Below are positions 16,060 to 25,335 of a stretch of 64,000 nucleotides of DNA, in pieces (positions within the stretch are counted from its first letter, which is position 1; every line of letters starts with the position of its first letter). The notes beneath the pieces were generated by a model that saw only the letters and a program-made list of their open reading frames with translations, had not been told where the DNA came from and did no database searches. Source of the stretch: Brachymonas denitrificans (GTDB lineage: Bacteria; Pseudomonadota; Gammaproteobacteria; Burkholderiales; Burkholderiaceae_C); NCBI RefSeq assembly GCF_907163135.1, contig NZ_CAJQUA010000001.1, forward strand, positions 1,937,001-2,001,000, given 5' to 3'. A program made the translations under genes and the position numbers.

Positions 16060-17376
16060 TCAGGCCGGCTGTGCCGCCCGCTGGCTGGCCTCGAAGGCGA
16101 TCTGCCCGTCCACTACGGTGGCGCGCACACGGCCCTGCAGACGCATGCCCTCGAACGGCGTGTACTTGCCCTGGCTGAGCAGCTCGTCCGGCGTTACCTC
16201 CCATTCGGCAGCCGGATCCCAGATGCACAGGTCGGCCACGCCACCAGCCACGATCTGGCCGGCACTGGCCGCCAGGGTGCCCAGGGAATCACCCAGCACG
16301 CCTGCGGCGCGGCTGGTGACCGTGGCAATGGCCTGCAGCAGCGGTACGCCGTCTTCCTGCGCCCATTTCAGCGCCAGCGCCAGCAGCAGCTCCACGCCGG
16401 TGGCACCGGGCTCGGCCTCGGCAAACGGCAGCACCTTGTGGTCCTCGTCGATGGGGTTGTGGTCGCTCACCAGCGCGTCGATGGTGCCATCGGCCAGCGC
16501 GGCACGCAGCGCGGCACGGTCGCCCTGCTGGCGCAGCGGCGGGTTCAGGCGCGCGCGGCTGTCGAAGTAGCCCATGTCCACATCGGTCAGGTGCAGCGAG
16601 TTGATGCTCACGTCGCAGCTCAGCGGCAGGCCGGCGGCCTTGGCCTGGCGCACCAGTTCCACCGCCGCGGCGCTGGACAGACGGCACAGGTGCACGCGCG
16701 CGCCGGTCACCTTCATCATTTCGACGATGGTCATGATGGCGATGGTTTCGGCCAGAACCGGCACGCCGGACAGGCCCATGCGCTGCGCCAGCGCGCCGCT
16801 GGCGGCCACGCCGCCGCCCAGCCAGGCGTCCTCGGGGCGCAGCCAAACGGTAAAGCCGAACGTGCTCGCGTACTGCAGCGCACGCTGCAGCACCTGGGTG
16901 TTGCGGATGGTGACATCGGCCTGCGAGAAGCCGACGCAGCCCGACTCGGTCAGCTCGACCATCTCGGTCAGGACTTCACCCTTGAGCTGGCGCGTCAAGG
17001 CCCCGAGCGGGAACACCCGCGCCTGGCGCAGCCGTGCTGCACGGAAACGCAGCATTTCCACCAGGCCGGATTCATCCAGCACCGGTTCGGTATCGGGCGG
17101 GCACACCAGGCTGGTGACGCCCCCGGCTACGGCCGCATGCATCTCGCTCTCGAGCATGCGCGCGTGTTCCTGTCCCGGCTCGCGCAGACGCACGGCCAGA
17201 TCGACCAGCCCCGGCAGCACGTAGCAGCCGCTGGCGTCGAGCGTGCGTTGCGGCACGAAATCGGCCGGCACCGTGCCGACGGCGATGATGCGGCCGGCCG
17301 CAATGGCGATATCGGCCTGCTGGTCAGAACCATCGGCCGGGTTGAGCAGGCGTGCGCCCTGGATCAGTGTCTTCAT
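16060..17376 (-). CDS. pyrC': non-catalytic dihydroorotase-like subunit (PyrC')
   Basis: 438 residues of the type I dihydroorotase fold, directly after pyrB. The zinc site is destroyed: the usual D-x-H-x-H before LREPG reads DLAVR at 59-63, so both histidines are lost. The S-D-D-G segment reads SQAD and the H-V-S-S histidine is Arg (CRLSS). The later SDHNP aspartate remains. In pseudomonads, dead PyrC' proteins of this kind hold the dodecameric PyrB complex together; the same role is inferred here. Annotation as an active dihydroorotase would be wrong, and a functional pyrC should exist elsewhere. It starts 12 bases after the pyrB stop. Confidence 0.9.
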   Translation of the reverse strand: MKTLIQGARLLNPADGSDQQADIAIAAGRIIAVGTVPADFVPQRTLDASGCYVLPGLVDLAVRLREPGQEHARMLESEMHAAVAGGVTSLVCPPDTEPVLDESGLVEMLRFRAARLRQARVFPLGALTRQLKGEVLTEMVELTESGCVGFSQADVTIRNTQVLQRALQYASTFGFTVWLRPEDAWLGGGVAASGALAQRMGLSGVPVLAETIAIMTIVEMMKVTGARVHLCRLSSAAAVELVRQAKAAGLPLSCDVSINSLHLTDVDMGYFDSRARLNPPLRQQGDRAALRAALADGTIDALVSDHNPIDEDHKVLPFAEAEPGATGVELLLALALKWAQEDGVPLLQAIATVTSRAAGVLGDSLGTLAASAGQIVAGGVADLCIWDPAAEWEVTPDELLSQGKYTPFEGMRLQGRVRATVVDGQIAFEASQRAAQPA

Positions 17377-17388
17377 GTCGGTTCTCCC

Positions 17389-18354
17389 TCAGGCGTCATG
17401 GCTGGCAACGATGCTCATCACGGCCATGCGCACCGCGATGCCGAAGGTCACCTGCGGCAGGATCACGCTGTGCTTGCCATCGGCCACGGCGGAGTCGATC
17501 TCCACGCCGCGGTTGATCGGGCCCGGGTGCATCACGATGGCATCGGGCCTGGCATGGCGCTGCAGCTTCTCGGGCGTGAGGCCGAAGCTCTTGAAGTATT
17601 CCTGGCTGCTCGGCAGCAGCGCGCCACTCATGCGCTCGTTCTGCAGGCGCAACATGATCACCACGTCGCAATCCTGGATGCCCTCTTCCAGGTTGTTGAA
17701 CACGCGCACGCCCATCGGGCCGAAGCTGTCCGGCGCCAGCGTCTGCGGCCCCACCACGCGCACTTCCGGGCAACCCAGGATGTTGAGCGCATGGATGTCG
17801 CTGCGCGCCACGCGCGAGTGCAGCACGTCGCCCACGATGGCCACGCGCAGCTTGGTGAAATCGCCCTTGTAGTGGCGGATGGTGAACATGTCGAGCAGGC
17901 CCTGCGTCGGGTGCGCATGGCGGCCGTCGCCGGCGTTGATCACGTGCACGTGCGGTGCCACGTTCTGCGCGATCAGGTAGGGCGCGCCGCTTTCGCTATG
18001 GCGCACCACGAAGATGTCGGCCGCCATCGCGCTCAGGTTGGCAATGGTGTCCAGCAGGCTCTCGCCCTTGGCGGTGGAGGAGCGCGCGATGTCGAGGTTG
18101 AATACGTCCGCGCTCAGGCGCTTGGCCGCGATCTCGAAAGTGGTGCGCGTGCGCGTGCTGTTCTCGAAGAACAGGTTGAACACGCTCTTGCCGCGCAGCA
18201 GCGGCACCTTCTTGACCTCGCGGTCGCTCACGCTGACAAACTGCGCGGCGGTGTCGAGAATGTGGGTGAGGATGTCGCGCGAAAGGCCTTCGGGCGACAG
18301 CAGATGGATCAGCTCGCCGTTCTTGTTGAGCTGCGGGTTGCGGGACGGGCGCAT
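17389..18354 (-). CDS. pyrB: aspartate carbamoyltransferase catalytic subunit
   Basis: 321 residues; condenses carbamoyl phosphate with aspartate in de novo pyrimidine synthesis. The carbamoyl-phosphate site [12 protein letters not shown] and the HPTQGLLD motif are intact, and the aspartate domain follows (HPGPINRG near the C-terminus). There is no pyrI; the dead dihydroorotase PyrC' next door is the expected partner. The gene sits in a tight run after pyrR (33-base gap). Confidence 0.97.
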   Translation of the reverse strand: MRPSRNPQLNKNGELIHLLSPEGLSRDILTHILDTAAQFVSVSDREVKKVPLLRGKSVFNLFFENSTRTRTTFEIAAKRLSADVFNLDIARSSTAKGESLLDTIANLSAMAADIFVVRHSESGAPYLIAQNVAPHVHVINAGDGRHAHPTQGLLDMFTIRHYKGDFTKLRVAIVGDVLHSRVARSDIHALNILGCPEVRVVGPQTLAPDSFGPMGVRVFNNLEEGIQDCDVVIMLRLQNERMSGALLPSSQEYFKSFGLTPEKLQRHARPDAIVMHPGPINRGVEIDSAVADGKHSVILPQVTFGIAVRMAVMSIVASHDA

Positions 18355-18387
18355 CGGAAGAGGCTCCTGGAGACTTTGCGGAATGCT

Positions 18388-18906
18388 TTATTTGCTGGGC
18401 TTGAGACGGAAGCTGAAGCTGCCATCGTCGGCACGTGCCAGCGCCAGCGACTGGCCGGGCGCGAGCTGCAGGCGGGCGGCGGCAATATCGGCCTCGACGG
18501 GCAGCTGGCGACCACCACGGTCGACCAGCACGGCCAGCTTCACGCTGGCGGGGCGGCCGTAGTCGAAAATTTCGTTGAGCGCCGCGCGCACCGTGCGGCC
18601 GGTGTAGAGCACGTCGTCCAGCACGATGATGTGGGCGCCGTCCACCTCGAACGGCATCTGCGTCTGCGCCGTCACCGCCAGGCCGCGCTTGGCAAAGTCA
18701 TCGCGGTGCATGGCGGTGGAGATGGTGCCGACCGGGCCCAGGCCCCAGTCCTGCTGCAGGCGCTGCGCCAGCCAGGCGCCGCCGGAGGTGATGCCGGCAA
18801 ACTGCGTTTCGGGCGTGCGGATGCGCTCGATCTGGCGTGCCAGGGTCTGGTACAGGGCTTCGGCGTCGAGCATCAGGGCGCCGGTGGCGGGGGTGGAATC
18901 GGTCAT
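18388..18906 (-). CDS. pyrR: PyrR-type phosphoribosyltransferase
   Basis: 172 residues of the type I phosphoribosyltransferase fold, with the PRPP loop VLDDVLYTGRT near the middle. PyrR family proteins act as uracil phosphoribosyltransferase and, in Gram-positives, as an RNA-binding attenuator of pyr operons. No pyr attenuator is visible in the 33 bases before pyrB, so a regulatory role here is uncertain. Its start overlaps the ruvX stop by four bases. Confidence 0.93.
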   Translation of the reverse strand: MTDSTPATGALMLDAEALYQTLARQIERIRTPETQFAGITSGGAWLAQRLQQDWGLGPVGTISTAMHRDDFAKRGLAVTAQTQMPFEVDGAHIIVLDDVLYTGRTVRAALNEIFDYGRPASVKLAVLVDRGGRQLPVEADIAAARLQLAPGQSLALARADDGSFSFRLKPSK

Positions 18907-19367
18907 GGCAGGGTGTTGAAAAACTGTTCGAGGATGATACAGGCGGCCGTCGCGTCAGCATCGGCCGCGCCGCTGGCAAGCGCCTCGGTGGTGCTGTAGC
19001 GCTCGTCCACCGTGTAGACCGGCAACTTGAAGCGTTGCGACAGCTGGCGGCCGAAGTTGGTGGCGCGGCGCGTGTTCTCGTGCGCGGCGCCGTCGGGATG
19101 GTAGGGAATGCCGATCACCAGTGCCTGCGGCTGCCACTCGGCGATCAGGGCGGCCACGGCAGCAAAGCGGGCGTCGCCGGTGGCGGCGATGCTCTTGCCT
19201 GGAGTGGCGCGGCCCAGCATGCGGTTGCCGGTGGCCACGCCGGTGCGCTTCTTGCCGTAGTCCAGTGCCAGAAAGCTCTGGAACGGCTGCGGATCGACCA
19301 GCGGCGGCTGGCCCGGCACCTGGAACAGGTCGTCCACCGTCACGCCATGGATCAGGGGCTGCGCCAT
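18903..19367 (-). CDS. ruvX: YqgF/RuvX family putative pre-16S rRNA nuclease
   Basis: 154 residues, RNase H-like fold: FLALDYGKKRTGVA near residue 32, GIPYHPDG in the middle and TVDERYST near the end. The family is implicated in 16S rRNA 5' maturation and was first proposed as a Holliday-junction resolvase. About 30 residues precede the conserved core. The start is kept because its ATG overlaps the yqgE stop (TGATG). It belongs to the conserved yqgE-ruvX-pyrR-pyrB order. Confidence 0.93.
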   Translation of the reverse strand: MAQPLIHGVTVDDLFQVPGQPPLVDPQPFQSFLALDYGKKRTGVATGNRMLGRATPGKSIAATGDARFAAVAALIAEWQPQALVIGIPYHPDGAAHENTRRATNFGRQLSQRFKLPVYTVDERYSTTEALASGAADADATAACIILEQFFNTLP

Positions 19368-19963
19368 CAGGCCCTCCCCGCAGCAGAAGACAGCATGCCG
19401 GGATGGATGCCGAGCAGTTCCATCGCCTTCTCATAGCGCTGCGACACCGGGGTGTCGAACATCACGGCGTGCGACGCGGGCACGGTGAGCCAGCTGTTGC
19501 GCTTGAGCTCATCTTCCAGCTGGCCGCCATCCCAGGCGGAATAGCCCAGCGTGACCAGCAGGCGCTCGGGGCCGCGGCCTTCGGAGAGTTCCTGCAGGAT
19601 GTCGCGCGAGGTGGTGAGCTGCAGGCCGTCGGCCATGGTCATGGACGAGTCGTAGGCGGAGAGTTTGGATTCTGGGTCTTCCACGCGCGGGTGCAGCACG
19701 AAGCCACGCTCGGTCTGCACCGGCCCGCCCCAGAGGATGGAACTTCCCTGCAGATCCTGGCGCCCCAGCGGCATGGCCACCTGCTCGAACAGGTCGTCGA
19801 GCAGCAGATCGGCCGGCTTGTTGATGACCAGACCGAGCGCGCCATGGGCGCCGTGCTCGCAGATGTAGACCACGCTTTGCGCGAACAGGTCATCCTCCAT
19901 GCCCGGCATGGCGATCAGGAAATGCTGCGCCAAATCCAGCGTTGAGGCAGAATCGGAAGACAT
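19367..19963 (-). CDS. yqgE: YqgE/AlgH family protein
   Basis: 198 residues of the UPF0301 family: HFLIAMPGMED at the N-terminus, ALGLVINKP, then LWGGPVQTERGFVLH and LGYSAWDGGQLEDEL. The molecular role is not settled; it occurs next to ruvX in many proteobacteria. It is the first gene of the minus-strand run and is divergent from the photolyase gene with a 77-base gap. Confidence 0.95.
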   Translation of the reverse strand: MSSDSASTLDLAQHFLIAMPGMEDDLFAQSVVYICEHGAHGALGLVINKPADLLLDDLFEQVAMPLGRQDLQGSSILWGGPVQTERGFVLHPRVEDPESKLSAYDSSMTMADGLQLTTSRDILQELSEGRGPERLLVTLGYSAWDGGQLEDELKRNSWLTVPASHAVMFDTPVSQRYEKAMELLGIHPGMLSSAAGRA

Positions 19964-20040
19964 GCCGTCATTCTAGAGGCTTCGCGTCGGCCGTGCGTGC
20001 CCGGCGCCGGCTTCCGGCCCCCTTCTCCTGCGGATTTCCG

Positions 20041-21639
20041 ATGCACGCTCCCGAACAGTTCGATGCCGGCCTGATGTGGTTCCGCCGCGACCTGCGCTGC
20101 CAGGACAACGCGGCGCTGTTTCACGCCCTGCGCAGCTGCCGGCGGGTGTATTGCGTGTTCGTGTTCGACAGCGAATTGCTCGACCCACTGCCGCGGGCGG
20201 ATCGGCGGGTGGAGTTTATCCACCACAGTGTGCGAGCGCTGGATGCGGAGTTGCGGGAGCTGGCTGCTGCCAGCTTGGGGTCGGGCACCGGCGCTGGCCC
20301 GGGGATGGCCGCGGGTGCTGCAGGCGCAAACGGCACGGGCAGTGCCGGAACCGTCCCCGATCCGACTGATTCGAGCGCCCCCGGACAGCCGGCACACGGC
20401 CTGATCGTGCTGCACGGCCCCGCGCGCACCCTGCTGCCCGAACTGGCGCAGGCGCTGCACGTGCAGGCCGTGTTCACCAACCACGACTACGAACCCGCCG
20501 CGATTGCGCGCGACAACCAGGTGCGCGGCGGCCTGGCCAACGCCGGCATTTCGCTGCGCACCACCAAGGACCATGTGGTGTTCGAACGGGACGAGGTGCT
20601 GAGCCCCAGCGGCACGCCGCACGCGCAGTTCTCCAGCTATTGCGCGCAATGGCTGGCACAGCTCACGCCCTTCCACCTTCGTGCCTACGAAGTCGAGGCC
20701 CATGCCGCGCATCTGGCGCCCCGCCCGGCCGCCTGGCGCCAGCCCCTGCCCAGCCTGCAGGACCTGGGCTTTCATGCCACCAACCTGAGGCAGCTTGCGC
20801 TCTATCCCGGCAGCGCCGGCGCGCAGGCGCAGTGGCAGGAATTTGCCGCCCGCATGGACCACTATCACCTCACCCGCGACTACCCGGCTGTGCGCGGGCC
20901 GAGCTATCTGGGCGTGCACCTGCGCTTCGGCACGCTCGGCATCCGCGAAGTGGCGCGGCTGGCCTGGGAGCGCTACCGCCAGGGCGACCCCGGCGCCACC
21001 AAATGGCTGGTGGAACTGGTCTGGCGCGAGTTCTACATCCAGCTGCTGGCGCATTTTCCGCATGTGGTGGAGCATGCCTTCCAGAAGGACATGGACCGCC
21101 TGCCCTGGGACCATGGCGCGCATGGCCGCAAGCTGTTTGCCGCCTGGTGCGCCGGCCAGACCGGTTTTCCGCTGGTGGATGCCGGCATGCGCCAGTTGCA
21201 CGCTACCGGCTACATGCACAACCGGCTGCGCATGGTGGCAGCCAGCTTTCTCACGCGCCAGCTCGGTGTGGACTGGCGCTGGGGCGAGCGCCACTTTGCC
21301 GAGCATCTCAACGACTACGAACTGGCCAGCAACAACGGCAACTGGCAATGGGCGGCAGGCACCGGCTGCGACGCGCAATCGTGGTTCCGCATCTTCAACC
21401 CGACGGCGCAAAGCCTGCAGTACGACGCGCAAGGCAAGTTCCTGCGGCGTTACCTGCCGGAACTGGCGCGATTGCCGGATGAGGAAATCCACGCGCCGGA
21501 GCGCGCGTCGCCGATCGAGCTGGAGGCGGCGGGGATTACGCTGGGGGTGGACTATCCCGCGCCTATTGTGGATCTGGGGGAAGCGCGGCGGGCGGCGTTG
21601 CAGCGGCATGCGGCCTTGCGGCAGGAGCGACGACGCTGA
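20041..21639 (+). CDS. phr: deoxyribodipyrimidine photolyase
   Basis: 532 residues; light-driven repair of cyclobutane pyrimidine dimers. The N-terminal photolyase domain begins LMWFRRDLRCQDN, and the C-terminal FAD domain has LVELVWREFYIQLL, GMRQLHATGYMHNRLRM and NNGNWQWAAGTGCDAQ. The ATG at 20041 starts the conserved sequence; the frame runs back to 19942 with 33 unconserved residues. A Gly/Ala/Ser-rich stretch at about residues 79-119 sits in the chromophore domain where relatives have a short loop, and looks like an inserted flexible linker. The remaining 118 bases before the next convergent gene show nothing. Confidence 0.95.
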   Translation: MHAPEQFDAGLMWFRRDLRCQDNAALFHALRSCRRVYCVFVFDSELLDPLPRADRRVEFIHHSVRALDAELRELAAASLGSGTGAGPGMAAGAAGANGTGSAGTVPDPTDSSAPGQPAHGLIVLHGPARTLLPELAQALHVQAVFTNHDYEPAAIARDNQVRGGLANAGISLRTTKDHVVFERDEVLSPSGTPHAQFSSYCAQWLAQLTPFHLRAYEVEAHAAHLAPRPAAWRQPLPSLQDLGFHATNLRQLALYPGSAGAQAQWQEFAARMDHYHLTRDYPAVRGPSYLGVHLRFGTLGIREVARLAWERYRQGDPGATKWLVELVWREFYIQLLAHFPHVVEHAFQKDMDRLPWDHGAHGRKLFAAWCAGQTGFPLVDAGMRQLHATGYMHNRLRMVAASFLTRQLGVDWRWGERHFAEHLNDYELASNNGNWQWAAGTGCDAQSWFRIFNPTAQSLQYDAQGKFLRRYLPELARLPDEEIHAPERASPIELEAAGITLGVDYPAPIVDLGEARRAALQRHAALRQERRR

Positions 21640-21757
21640 ACATGGACCAGCAGACACCGTGGGCCGAGGCAGTGGCCCTCACGAGATTTCCGGACTAGGC
21701 AGGCGTCATTCAGACAATGCTGCGCGCCGGGCAGCGCGGGCTCCGTCAGACCCGGTT

Positions 21758-23506
21758 TCAGGCTGACTCGGCCAGACTGTTCCGGAAACCGTTCTCCAGC
21801 CCCTGCACCGCCTGTTGCAAGGGCTGCAGCCGATCCGGCGCCTCGACATCCCGCACCCGCAACAGCGCACGTTCCGACAGCGCAACCTGCACCAGCGGCA
21901 GCAGCGAGGCAGCCCCGGCCTCGCGAGCGGATTGCTGCAAGCCCTGCAACAAGCGCAGACATTCACTGCTGGCCCCCGCATTGTCCGGCCGCGCCTCCCA
22001 CTGCTTGAGCACGGCCTGCACCTGCTGCACCTGCGCCAGCCCGCTGGCAAGAAAGGCACGCCATTCCTCGCCCTGTTTCTGCTCGGGCAAGGCCTGCACA
22101 TCCACGGCGGTTACTCCCAGCGCCGGTTCCGGCAAGGGCAGCACCACCCGTTCGCGGTCGGGCGCCTGCGCCAGCGCGGCCAACTGCTCCAGCAGCGCCC
22201 CCGGCACCGGCCGCACGAAATCCACCGCCACCTGATGCAGCTCATGCCCCAGCACCGTGGCGGCCTGATGCAGCAGCTCGGCCTCTTCCCCGCGCGCCAT
22301 GCGCACCTGCAGCGCCACCAATGCCCGCTCGATGGCATGGCCCAGCGTGGCCAGTTCATCCAGCCCGATCTGGGCGGAAGCACGCGCCAGCTGCGCCGAT
22401 AAACCCAGCGCCGAGGCGGGCACCGGATGCGCCGGCTGGCGCGCCCAGCGGTTGAGTTGCTGCACCAACTCGCGCGACCAGGCATCGGCCGACTGCAGAT
22501 AGGCGTTGTACATGTCCTGCGGCATGCGCAACTCGCCCAGCGTCTTGACGGCGTCCTCCGGCAGACCCTGCGCAGATTCCGCCAGCAGCGCACGCGCCTG
22601 CGCGGTATCCACCCGCACCACCACCGGCGGCTGCGGCAGCACGCCATAGGCATCCGCCAGCGCCCGCGCCAGCGGCTGTTCGCCCTCCGGCAGCAACGGC
22701 ACGCCTTGGGCCAGCAGAAACAGCATGTCCTGCGCCAGCGCCTCCAGCTGCGCCGCATCTGCGGGCTGGCCGCGACGCGCCCGCGCATGCTGCGCCACCA
22801 TCCCGGAAACGGCACGCTGCAGCAAGCGATCCCATTCCAGCGCCCCTGCCGCGCGCAACTGCAGCACGGCAGCCAGCAACTGCCAGCAGGTCGTCAGAGA
22901 AGCCCCACCAGCCACTGCCGCCTGCGCTCCGGCCACATTCGCCAGCGCCAGCAGCGCCTGCGGCTCCTGTTCGCGGAACACGCGCAGGGCACACTCGTAG
23001 AGATCGCCCGCCTCCACCGCCGGCAGCAAGGTCGCAGATACCGGCTTCCACGGAAACGGATGCCAGCGCCACAGATCCGCCGGCTCGCAGCGGTCCAGCC
23101 TCGCCAGCGCCGCCACCGGCTGGTACACCGGGAACAGCGCGCGCGCATCCTCGGGGCAGGCATTGCGGGTATGATCCACATAGCTGCGCAGCGCCACGCT
23201 GGCCTGCTGGATCAGGCTGGCGTTGTCCATGGTGCGCAGTTCGGGCTGCGCGGCCACGCGCGCCACGGCACGCTCCATGGCACGTACCAGCCGGGCCGGG
23301 GCCGGGCGTCCGGCCTGTTCCATGGCTTGCACCGCCTGGCCCAGCCGCTCCGCCGCCAGCACCCAGGCATCGGCCTGTTCGGCCCCCTCCCCCAGCCAGG
23401 ACGGCAGTGCCGATTGCACTCCATCAAACAGGCGTGCCAGCACGCCGCGTTGGGGAGTCTGCCAGCTGGCTGGCGCTTGGGGGGAAGCCGGGTCGTTCTG
23501 CGTCAT
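21758..23506 (-). CDS. FimL-like / ChpA-N-terminal-like protein
   Basis: 582 mostly helical residues without signal peptide or membrane span. The text resembles the N-terminal part of PilL/ChpA from type IV pilus chemotaxis systems and FimL of Pseudomonas: RLVRAMERAVARV, ALFPVYQPVAALA followed by PADLW, the AQDMLFLLAQG stretch with DAYGV, and an Hpt-like AIERAL segment near residue 390. It ends with a normal stop; no histidine kinase, CheW or receiver domain follows. The length fits FimL (about 560) and is far below ChpA. It lies 95 bases after rubredoxin on the same strand, where, from memory, related genomes carry pilGHIJ-chpA. It may be a scaffold of twitching/cAMP signalling or a shrunken ChpA. 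The homology call is by eye. Confidence 0.6.
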   Translation of the reverse strand: MTQNDPASPQAPASWQTPQRGVLARLFDGVQSALPSWLGEGAEQADAWVLAAERLGQAVQAMEQAGRPAPARLVRAMERAVARVAAQPELRTMDNASLIQQASVALRSYVDHTRNACPEDARALFPVYQPVAALARLDRCEPADLWRWHPFPWKPVSATLLPAVEAGDLYECALRVFREQEPQALLALANVAGAQAAVAGGASLTTCWQLLAAVLQLRAAGALEWDRLLQRAVSGMVAQHARARRGQPADAAQLEALAQDMLFLLAQGVPLLPEGEQPLARALADAYGVLPQPPVVVRVDTAQARALLAESAQGLPEDAVKTLGELRMPQDMYNAYLQSADAWSRELVQQLNRWARQPAHPVPASALGLSAQLARASAQIGLDELATLGHAIERALVALQVRMARGEEAELLHQAATVLGHELHQVAVDFVRPVPGALLEQLAALAQAPDRERVVLPLPEPALGVTAVDVQALPEQKQGEEWRAFLASGLAQVQQVQAVLKQWEARPDNAGASSECLRLLQGLQQSAREAGAASLLPLVQVALSERALLRVRDVEAPDRLQPLQQAVQGLENGFRNSLAESA

Positions 23507-23601
23507 GGAAGGTGCTTTCGCTCACGCGGTCGGATCGGATTGCCGGCCGCAGCCGGCGCGGACAGGCCGGGCTCCCGCGCCCTGCCTGCAATGGCACAGT
23601 G

Positions 23602-23766
23602 TCAGAACTGCGCCATCTGGAAATCGGCCTTGCCGGCGCCGCATTCCGGACAGGTCCAGTCGACGGGCACGTCTTCCCAGCGGGTGCCGGGGGCAATGCC
23701 ATGTTCGGGGTCGCCGGCCTCTTCGTCGTAGATCCAGCCGCAGATCAGGCACATCCAGGTCTTCAT
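23602..23766 (-). CDS. rubA: rubredoxin
   Basis: 54 residues with the two iron-binding knuckles CLICG and CPECG and the typical WIYDEEAGDPEHGI and W-E-D-VP segments between them. A one-iron electron carrier in the cytoplasm. The ATG at 23764-23766 gives the standard start MKTWMC; the eight-residue extension to 23790 is not family-like. It is divergent from hemL and upstream of the FimL-like gene. The 218 bases to hemL show no gene. Confidence 0.95.
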   Translation of the reverse strand: MKTWMCLICGWIYDEEAGDPEHGIAPGTRWEDVPVDWTCPECGAGKADFQMAQF

Positions 23767-23984
23767 TTCGGGCACAACTCGTCTCCGCAATCAGGCAAAT
23801 AAAAACCGATTCTATCCAGTCTCTCCATGCGAAGGGAGATGGCGCATGCCCCTCTTAAGAAGCCGGTCAGGCTACCCGAATACCTGCCAGCGCGGTAAAC
23901 TCGCTGCTTTGCAGCCCCCTGGCTGCCCTTGCCCTTTCATTGCCATCGGCGGCCCCATGCGCGGCGCCCCGGCCCCGGAAAACG

Positions 23985-25280
23985 ATGCAAACCTCCACTC
24001 CTGACCAGAACCAGATCCTGTTCGAGCGCGCCCAGCGCGTGATTCCCGGTGGCGTGAACTCGCCCGTACGCGCCTTCCGCGCCGTCGGCGGCACGCCGCG
24101 CTTCGTGCAGCGCGCCCAGGGCGCCTATTTCTGGGATGCCAACGACCAGCGCTATATCGACTACATCGGCTCCTGGGGCCCGATGATCCTGGGCCACGGC
24201 CACCCCGCCGTGCTCGAGGCGGTGCAGAAGGCCGTGCTGGAAGGCTTCTCCTTCGGTGCGCCGACCGAGCGCGAGATCGAGCTGGCCGAGGAAATCATCA
24301 AGATCATGCCCAGCGTGGAGATGGTGCGTCTGGTCTCTTCCGGCACCGAAGCCGGCATGAGCGCCATCCGTCTGGCCCGTGGCGCTACCGGCCGCAACCG
24401 CATCATCAAGTTCGAAGGCTGCTACCACGGCCATGCCGATGCCCTGCTGGTGAAGGCCGGCTCGGGTCTGGCCACCTTCGGCGCGGCCACCAGTGCCGGC
24501 GTGCCCGAAGCCGTGGTGCAGGACACCGTGGTGCTCGAGTACAACAACCTGCAGCAGCTGGAAGAGGCCTTTGCCCTGCACGGCAGCGAGCTGGCCTGCG
24601 TGATCATGGAACCGATTGCCGGCAACATGAACTTCGTGCGCCCGACCCAGGCCTTTGCCCAGCGCATCCGCGAACTGTGCACGCAGCACGGTGCTCTGCT
24701 CATCATCGACGAGGTGATGACGGGCTTCCGCGTGGCGCTGCATGGCGCCCAGTCGGTGCTCGGCGTGGAGCCGGACATCACCGTAATGGGCAAGGTGATC
24801 GGCGGCGGCATGCCGCTGGCGGCCTTCGGCGGCAAGCGCGCCGTAATGGAACACATCTCCCCGCTGGGCGGCGTGTACCAGGCCGGCACCCTGTCCGGCA
24901 ACCCGGTCGCCACCGCCTGCGGCCTGGCCACGCTGCGCGAAATCCAGAAACCCGGCTTCTACGAGGCGCTCTCGGCCAAGACGCAGCGCCTGATGCAGGG
25001 CCTGCAGGCTGCGGCCGATGCGGCCGGCCTGCCCTTCTGCACCGACAGCCAGGGCGGCATGTTCGGCTTCTTCCTGATGAACGAACTGCCGCAGAACTAC
25101 CAGCAGGTAATGAAGACCGACGGCGCCCGCTTCAACAAGCTGTTCCACGGCCTGCTCGATGGCGGCGTCTACATCGCTCCCGCGCTGTACGAAGCCGGTT
25201 TCGTCAGCGCCGCCCATACCGACGCCGATATCGACCAGTCCATCGCCGTCGCCGCCGAGGTGTTCCGCACCCTGGCCTGA
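23985..25280 (+). CDS. hemL: glutamate-1-semialdehyde 2,1-aminomutase
   Basis: 431 residues; PLP enzyme that forms 5-aminolevulinate from glutamate-1-semialdehyde in the C5 haem pathway. Motifs: [14 protein letters not shown] at the N-terminus, [15 protein letters not shown], the [12 protein letters not shown] segment and the PLP lysine at 270 in [11 protein letters not shown]. The ATG at 23985 is chosen over the in-frame TTG at 23940 because conserved sequence starts just after it. It is divergent from rubA. Confidence 0.97.
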   Translation: MQTSTPDQNQILFERAQRVIPGGVNSPVRAFRAVGGTPRFVQRAQGAYFWDANDQRYIDYIGSWGPMILGHGHPAVLEAVQKAVLEGFSFGAPTEREIELAEEIIKIMPSVEMVRLVSSGTEAGMSAIRLARGATGRNRIIKFEGCYHGHADALLVKAGSGLATFGAATSAGVPEAVVQDTVVLEYNNLQQLEEAFALHGSELACVIMEPIAGNMNFVRPTQAFAQRIRELCTQHGALLIIDEVMTGFRVALHGAQSVLGVEPDITVMGKVIGGGMPLAAFGGKRAVMEHISPLGGVYQAGTLSGNPVATACGLATLREIQKPGFYEALSAKTQRLMQGLQAAADAAGLPFCTDSQGGMFGFFLMNELPQNYQQVMKTDGARFNKLFHGLLDGGVYIAPALYEAGFVSAAHTDADIDQSIAVAAEVFRTLA

Positions 25281-25335
25281 TTGCCGTGCCGGCCCGGTGG
25301 CCGGCCTGCTGTTTCCTTACTGACTGACGAAGTCC

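Noticed and set aside
16060-17376. Catalytic dihydroorotase (pyrC)
   Set aside because: Zinc-binding histidines are missing, so it is called PyrC'.
15220-18999. A 1259-codon plus-strand frame opposite the pyrR-pyrB-pyrC'-plsC genes
   Set aside because: It spans several well-recognised genes on the other strand and shows no domain.
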